From positions 1-64,000 of the forward strand of contig JAILQE010000012.1 of NCBI GenBank assembly GCA_024699125.1: 64,000 nucleotides of DNA, written 5' to 3'. This DNA is from Candidatus Saccharimonadota bacterium (lineage in GTDB: Bacteria > Patescibacteriota > Saccharimonadia > Saccharimonadales > Saccharimonadaceae). This document shows, piece after piece, positions 60,142 through 64,000 of the stretch (the first letter of the stretch is position 1; each line of letters opens with the position of its first letter). Made by a program: the position numbers and the translations under genes. Under the pieces are notes generated by a model. The model made no database searches, was not told where the DNA came from, and saw only the letters and a program-made list of their open reading frames with translations.

Positions 60142-60528
60142 CTAAGTTTTACTTGCTGCTTTAGGTTGTGTACCACCGACCGCGATCGCCTTACCCTTAC
60201 GTGTACGTGCGTTCGTACGAGTACGTTGGCCGTTGACTGGCAATTTTGCCTTGTGGCGGATACCTTTATAAGAGTTGATATCCTTTAAACGTTTGATATT
60301 GTTGCTCACGAGGCGTCTCAAATCACCCTCAACATGATATTTCGCGGAAATAATGTCGTTGATTTTTTGTTCTTCAGCCTCGGTGAGATCTTTCACCCGA
60401 GTGGTAGGCTCGATTTTAGCCTCCGCAAGGATGGCTTTTGAGGTTGTACGTCCGATTCCGTAAACGTAAGTCAGGGCAATCCAGACTTGCTTTTCGGAAG
60501 GGATGACAACACTAGCTATTCTAGCCAT
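60142..60528 (-). CDS. rpsM: 30S ribosomal protein uS13
   Basis: 128 residues: [36 protein letters not shown], and the basic tail [12 protein letters not shown]. Sits between rpmJ and rpsK as in the alpha operon. Confidence 0.97.
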   Translation of the reverse strand: MARIASVVIPSEKQVWIALTYVYGIGRTTSKAILAEAKIEPTTRVKDLTEAEEQKINDIISAKYHVEGDLRRLVSNNIKRLKDINSYKGIRHKAKLPVNGQRTRTNARTRKGKAIAVGGTQPKAASKT

Positions 60529-60534
60529 ATATTT

Positions 60535-60651
60535 TTAACCCTGCCTTTGCTTATTCTTAGGTTTTTTCTTGTTGATAACACGAAGTACACCTTTGCGGCG
60601 CACAATAATGTCATCAGGGGAGATTTTTTTAACACTTGCACGTACTTTCAT
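60535..60651 (-). CDS. rpmJ: 50S ribosomal protein bL36
   Basis: 38 residues ([14 protein letters not shown]..., ending KNKQRQG). The usual four zinc ligands (CxxC...C...H) are absent, so it is the zinc-free form. Too short for many gene finders; position after infA and before rpsM is standard. Confidence 0.93.
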   Translation of the reverse strand: MKVRASVKKISPDDIIVRRKGVLRVINKKKPKNKQRQG

Positions 60652-60733
60652 AGTGTCAAAATATCCTTTCCTGTTATGTTGTATTTTTTACAACACGCGC
60701 AATACATGTTGCACAAAATTACAACAGTTGATA

Positions 60734-60958
60734 TTAATCTTTGAGACGAAAGCTGATTCTGCCCTTTGTAAGATCGTAAGGGGTTAACTCAACCTCGACT
60801 CCGTCACCCGGGACAAGACGAATGTAATTCTTGCGCATGCGTCCGCTCATATGGGCAACAATAATATGACCATTCTCGAGTTCAACCCGAAATTGGGTAT
60901 TAGGCAAAGCCTCAACGACTTTACCCGTGAGTTTAATCACTTCTTTTTGACTAGCCAT
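60734..60958 (-). CDS. infA: Translation initiation factor IF-1
   Basis: 74 residues: [42 protein letters not shown], the OB fold of IF-1. TACACT-like box near the start. Confidence 0.97.
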   Translation of the reverse strand: MASQKEVIKLTGKVVEALPNTQFRVELENGHIIVAHMSGRMRKNYIRLVPGDGVEVELTPYDLTKGRISFRLKD

Positions 60959-61013
60959 AAATTACCATTCAAGTGTAGCACATAAAAGCGTTATTGTAAA
61001 GAGGAAAAATACT

Positions 61014-61103
61014 AATTTTTGGGGTCGCGTCGCCTCGGCCCGTCGCCACGGGCGAGGCGCGCTAAATCCTCGCGCTGCCGCGCTCCGGACTACCCCAAAA
61101 ATT
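61014..61103 (-). ncRNA. Structured element E2, copy b
   Basis: Minus strand: outer stem AATTTTTGGGGT/ACCCCAAAAATT; inside CGGAGCGCGGCAGCGCGAG, GATTTAGCGC, helix GCCTCG/CGAGGC with CCCGT/ACGGG, then GACGCG. Compared with copy a, both the outer and inner helices differ with pairing kept. It lies between the sortase and infA genes and may stop transcription between them. Confidence 0.75.
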
Positions 61104-61109
61104 ATATTT

Positions 61110-61823
61110 TTACTCGTTTACGATAACCGCTCTTAGGAACTGCCTTGAAAGGTAAGTTTTTTGCTTGTCAGACCACTCGCCGGTGCAAGTGATAATAGTT
61201 ACGGATTCTTTGCCTGGCTCTGGGGATTGCTGTGCGGTGCGCATATAGGCATCTGCTTCAGATAGTAAAACAGATTTGTTTTCTACGACTTTGTACTTAA
61301 AAATAGTGCCGTCACCACGCTCGATCTCGATGATATCGCCTTCGGCTACCGCTGGGAGATTCTTAAAAATCCCGATTTTGCTTGGGCCACCATTGTGGCC
61401 GTCAATTAAGAGAGTGCCGCCTTGGCCTGGTTTGCCTGAGCCACCGTACCAACCGGCATCAAAAATATTAGCCGGGGTGCCAAGCTCGCCGCTCGCTTTT
61501 ACCCACACGGTAATCACGCGGGCTTTATAAACGCCAATTTTGGAGATTGTAAGATAGCGTGGTTGGTCGGCTGGGACAGTGTATTCGCGAACTTCTGGCT
61601 CGGTAGGCTCGGTTTCGTCAACTTCTTCGATAGTCTTCTCGACGCTGCTCACGCCTTCGACTTGGGCACGCTCAGAGCCTTCTTTTTCGTTATAATACTG
61701 AGCCTCAAAAACTGATGTTTTAATGATAAAAATCAACAGTAAGAGCCCAATAATGCCCCAAATTACGTAAGGGATGAACTTTTTCCAATTATTTATCTTC
61801 AGGTTCGTCATTGCTGTAGTCAT
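61110..61823 (-). CDS. Sortase
   Basis: 237 residues (or 233 from the second ATG, 61811). One N-terminal span (about 16-36), an acidic linker (about 58-82), then the sortase barrel: His143 in LIDGHNGG, Cys213 in ITCTG and Arg227 in LSRQFLRA. It overlaps the secY end by 35 bases, in the place where adk and map usually sit. A second sortase lies at 50085. Likely substrates are LPXTG-like proteins such as the IPNTG protein. Confidence 0.85.
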   Translation of the reverse strand: MTTAMTNLKINNWKKFIPYVIWGIIGLLLLIFIIKTSVFEAQYYNEKEGSERAQVEGVSSVEKTIEEVDETEPTEPEVREYTVPADQPRYLTISKIGVYKARVITVWVKASGELGTPANIFDAGWYGGSGKPGQGGTLLIDGHNGGPSKIGIFKNLPAVAEGDIIEIERGDGTIFKYKVVENKSVLLSEADAYMRTAQQSPEPGKESVTIITCTGEWSDKQKTYLSRQFLRAVIVNE

Positions 61824-63231
61824 CGTAGGTTACCATTAACGCGCGCGAGTCGAGCGAGCGGAGGTTCTCGAGTGCCACCGTCACTACGATAAGAAGCCCA
61901 GTACCAGAGATTGACAAACCAATCGGATATCCGATAAACATAATAAAGATATAGTCGGTAATGAATGGTAACATGGCGATGAGGCCAAGAGCAAGGGCAC
62001 CAAAGAAGTTAAGACGGTTCACAACCTTGCTGAGGTAGTTAGCCGTGGTAATACCTGGGCGTACGCCTTCAATAAAGCCGCCTTGTTTTTGCAAGTTATC
62101 GGCAATTTCTTTGGTATTAAAGATGATTGACGTGTAGAAGTAGGTAAAGGTAAATACCAAGATGAAGTAGACTACTGGATATACAAACCATTGTGCGGTG
62201 ATGCCGTCTGGATAGGCGGTTTGGAAGTTATTCGCTGATGGTGCCGTAAACAACGTAGTAAGGGTAGCACCGAATTGGTTGTCTGGATTAACCGTAGTAA
62301 TCACCTGGCCAATAAGTGCCGGAAGCGACAAGAAAGCGGTCGCGAAGATCACTGGGATCACGCCTGCGGCAATCAATTTGATTGGAAGGATTGATTTAAT
62401 GCCACCATATGACGAGTTGCCATGCACACGCTTGGCGTAGTTAATCGTAATAATACGCTGCGCCTCGTTGATCTTTACTAGGAAGTAAATTACCACGATG
62501 AGAGCAATCACGAAGAATACCAAGATCCAGAAGATCTCTGGGTTTACTGGGAGCTCGAGCCAGCCAAACAAGTTGAGTGGGCCAGAAGCGGTAGTATCAA
62601 AGAGAGCCGTGCCGAGAGAAGCCAAGGTGGTAGGAAGTTGTGAAATGATGGATGCAAAGATGATCATCGAAGCACCGTTGCCGATTCCCTGCTCAGTAAT
62701 GAGCTCGCCGAGCCACATCAAGATAATAGAGCCAGCCGTCATGGCGGTGACCGAAAGTGCCCAGTCGCTCATGGTTGGCACAAAATCGGTGGCGATGTTA
62801 GCCGAAACGGTAGATTGATAAAGAATAAAGATGTAAGCAATTGATTGGACGATTGCAAGAGGCACCGCAATCATACGGGTCCATTGGTTGATCTTGCGAC
62901 GGCCAGTTTCACCATCTTGAGAGATTTCTTCGAGAGACGGAATAGCTTTTGTAAGAAGTTGAATAATAATGGAACCGGTAATATATGGTGAAAGACCGAC
63001 GAGGATAATACTGAATGAGGCCAAACCACCACCAGAAATGAGGTTCAAGAAACTAGAGAAATCAGACTTTTCAAGCAAGTTCGAAACGGCTTCTTTAAAG
63101 GTAGAAGCGTCACCCATTGGCACTGGAATGTGTGCAAGCAAGCGGTAAGCCACAAGGATGCCAAGGATAATAAATATGCGTTTCAGCATATCTTTATTTT
63201 TGAACGATTTGAAAATAGTCTTGAAATGCAT
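61789..63231 (-). CDS. secY: Protein translocase SecY
   Basis: 480 residues with ten spans. MGDASTFK after the first span, LSPYITGSIIIQLL, ISQDGETGRRKINQ and SIIFNTKEIADNLQKQGGFIEGVRPG are hallmark stretches. It is the channel for the signal-peptide proteins of this window. ATG 63231 follows AGAGGTTCT; a longer frame upstream is not needed. Confidence 0.95.
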   Translation of the reverse strand: MHFKTIFKSFKNKDMLKRIFIILGILVAYRLLAHIPVPMGDASTFKEAVSNLLEKSDFSSFLNLISGGGLASFSIILVGLSPYITGSIIIQLLTKAIPSLEEISQDGETGRRKINQWTRMIAVPLAIVQSIAYIFILYQSTVSANIATDFVPTMSDWALSVTAMTAGSIILMWLGELITEQGIGNGASMIIFASIISQLPTTLASLGTALFDTTASGPLNLFGWLELPVNPEIFWILVFFVIALIVVIYFLVKINEAQRIITINYAKRVHGNSSYGGIKSILPIKLIAAGVIPVIFATAFLSLPALIGQVITTVNPDNQFGATLTTLFTAPSANNFQTAYPDGITAQWFVYPVVYFILVFTFTYFYTSIIFNTKEIADNLQKQGGFIEGVRPGITTANYLSKVVNRLNFFGALALGLIAMLPFITDYIFIMFIGYPIGLSISGTGLLIVVTVALENLRSLDSRALMVTYDDYSNDEPEDK

Positions 63232-63289
63232 AGAACCTCTGTCAATTACTTTAATTATCATATCATAAATCTTTTCGAAAATAAACAAA

Positions 63290-63393
63290 AAACAGCCAAA
63301 TTCCTTTTCGGAGAGAGTAACCTTGGGCTAGCGCCCTTGTTCGCCATAGGCGTACGAAGTTGCGCTCTCTCCGGAAAGGCGATTTGGCTGTTT
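63290..63393 (-). ncRNA. Structured element E3, copy b
   Basis: Minus strand: AACAGCCAAAT stem, CTTT/AAAG, CGGAGAGAG/CTCTCTCCG, inside CGC, a CTTCG-GTAC..GGCG hairpin, GGGC-GCTA-GCCC and AAGGTTA. T6 follows on the minus strand, so it ends rpoC before secY. Compare with copy a at 24263-24347. Confidence 0.7.
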
Positions 63394-63410
63394 ATTTGCT
63401 TAGTTTTGCC

Positions 63411-64000
63411 TTAGATTTCGGCAAGTTCTTCTTCAGTTGGCTCTTCGTCGGAAGCTTCAACTGGAGTTTCGATTGGCGTAACGCCGGTACCTACAGGGAT
63501 CTTGCGACCAATGATCACGTTCTCCTTGAGACCCTTCAAGTGGTCAACACGGCCATTGATGGCAGCATTGATAAGTACACGAGTTGTATCCTGGAAGGAT
63601 GCAGCTGAGAGGAAGGAATCTGAGAAGATAGATACTTTGGTGATACCAAGGAGCAAGTTGTTGTAGGTGGCAAGTTTCTTGCCAGCAGCTTCGAGCTCTT
63701 TGTTGGCAGCCACTGCAGCAGCTTTCGAAATCACATCGCCAGAGACGAATTCAGAGTCACCTGAGTCAACGATTTGAACGCGTGAGAACATTTGGCGAAC
63801 CAAGATCTCAAGGTGCTTTGGAGAAATCTCATGGCCCTGAGCGGCATACACGTTAAGAACATCGTTCATAATGTAGCGTTCAGTAGCTTCGATGCCTTTG
63901 TACTTCATGAGGTCTTGGAGGTTCAAAGAACCAGAGGTGAGACGATCACCGGCGGTGAGGACGTCACCAGACTTCACGAGCATTTCGGCGTCTCCAGGGA
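63411..64000 (-). CDS. rpoC: RNA polymerase beta-prime subunit, C-terminal part
   Basis: The frame enters from the right edge and ends at 63411. The conserved end is visible: GDRLTSGSLNLQDLMKYKG, YIMNDVLNVYAAQG, KHLEILVRQMFSRV, and GITKVSIFSDSFLSAASFQDTTRVL. The last 35 residues are acidic. The catalytic part lies outside the window. Confidence 0.95.
   Translation of the reverse strand, partial: PGDAEMLVKSGDVLTAGDRLTSGSLNLQDLMKYKGIEATERYIMNDVLNVYAAQGHEISPKHLEILVRQMFSRVQIVDSGDSEFVSGDVISKAAAVAANKELEAAGKKLATYNNLLLGITKVSIFSDSFLSAASFQDTTRVLINAAINGRVDHLKGLKENVIIGRKIPVGTGVTPIETPVEASDEEPTEEELAEI

Noticed and set aside
1-64000. Alternative code with TGA as glycine
   Set aside because: Many well-defined genes end at TGA (for example both SufC-like genes and the pseudouridine synthase) directly at the start of the next gene.

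Overview
The window looks like a chromosomal segment of a Candidatus Saccharibacteria (TM7, Patescibacteria/CPR) genome. This rests on gene content, not on a database search: very large surface proteins built from InlB-type B-repeats, BspA/DUF285 repeats and FISUMP domains; a two-gene SufC/SufB-like Fe-S module; many unrecognised small proteins; almost no biosynthetic genes; and TGA used as a stop, which argues against SR1/Gracilibacteria.

Layout. 1-12.4 kb: tRNA-Thr and tRNA-Tyr, a first SufC-SufB-like pair, an HD hydrolase, an archaemetzincin-like protease, a five-gene membrane/SH3-like operon with an MFS transporter, a radical SAM gene with a partner, and an S51-type peptidase. 12.4-20 kb: a NUDIX relic, a DUF916-like protein and a 1,986-residue secreted protein ending in a tyrosine-phosphatase domain. 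20.4-25.5 kb: housekeeping (P-loop kinase, prfA, prmC, lepB, rmuC). 25.5-32.6 kb: small accessory proteins, the second SufC-SufB-like pair, an AAA-CYTH fusion, three small membrane-protein units and an SDR enzyme. 32.7-41.4 kb: a 2,904-residue surface protein. 41.6-51.8 kb: HD-family relatives (one frameshifted), a TPR protein, a FISUMP protein, holB-rluA-trpS and a sortase. 51.8-54.6 kb: thyA-folA-glyA, a complete thymidylate cycle. 55-64 kb: two paralogous unknown proteins, a long structured transcript, and the ribosomal/RNAP block (rpoC end, secY, sortase, infA, rpmJ, rpsM, rpsK, rpsD, rpoA, rplQ, rplM, rpsI), all on the minus strand.

Two expression styles are visible. Many core genes have a TATAAT-like box about 6-9 bases before the start codon and no Shine-Dalgarno sequence, as expected for leaderless mRNA. 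Many accessory genes have a -35 box, a 16-18 bp spacer, a -10 box, a leader with a strong Shine-Dalgarno, and their own terminator.

The most unusual signal is in the spaces between genes. At least three kinds of structured element occur, two of them as pairs in which helices change sequence but keep pairing while loop bases stay fixed. One kind (E1) sits just downstream of tRNA genes together with broken copies of the tRNA 3' end; E2 and E3 lie inside long terminator-like stems. They look like undescribed structured RNAs or small repeat elements.
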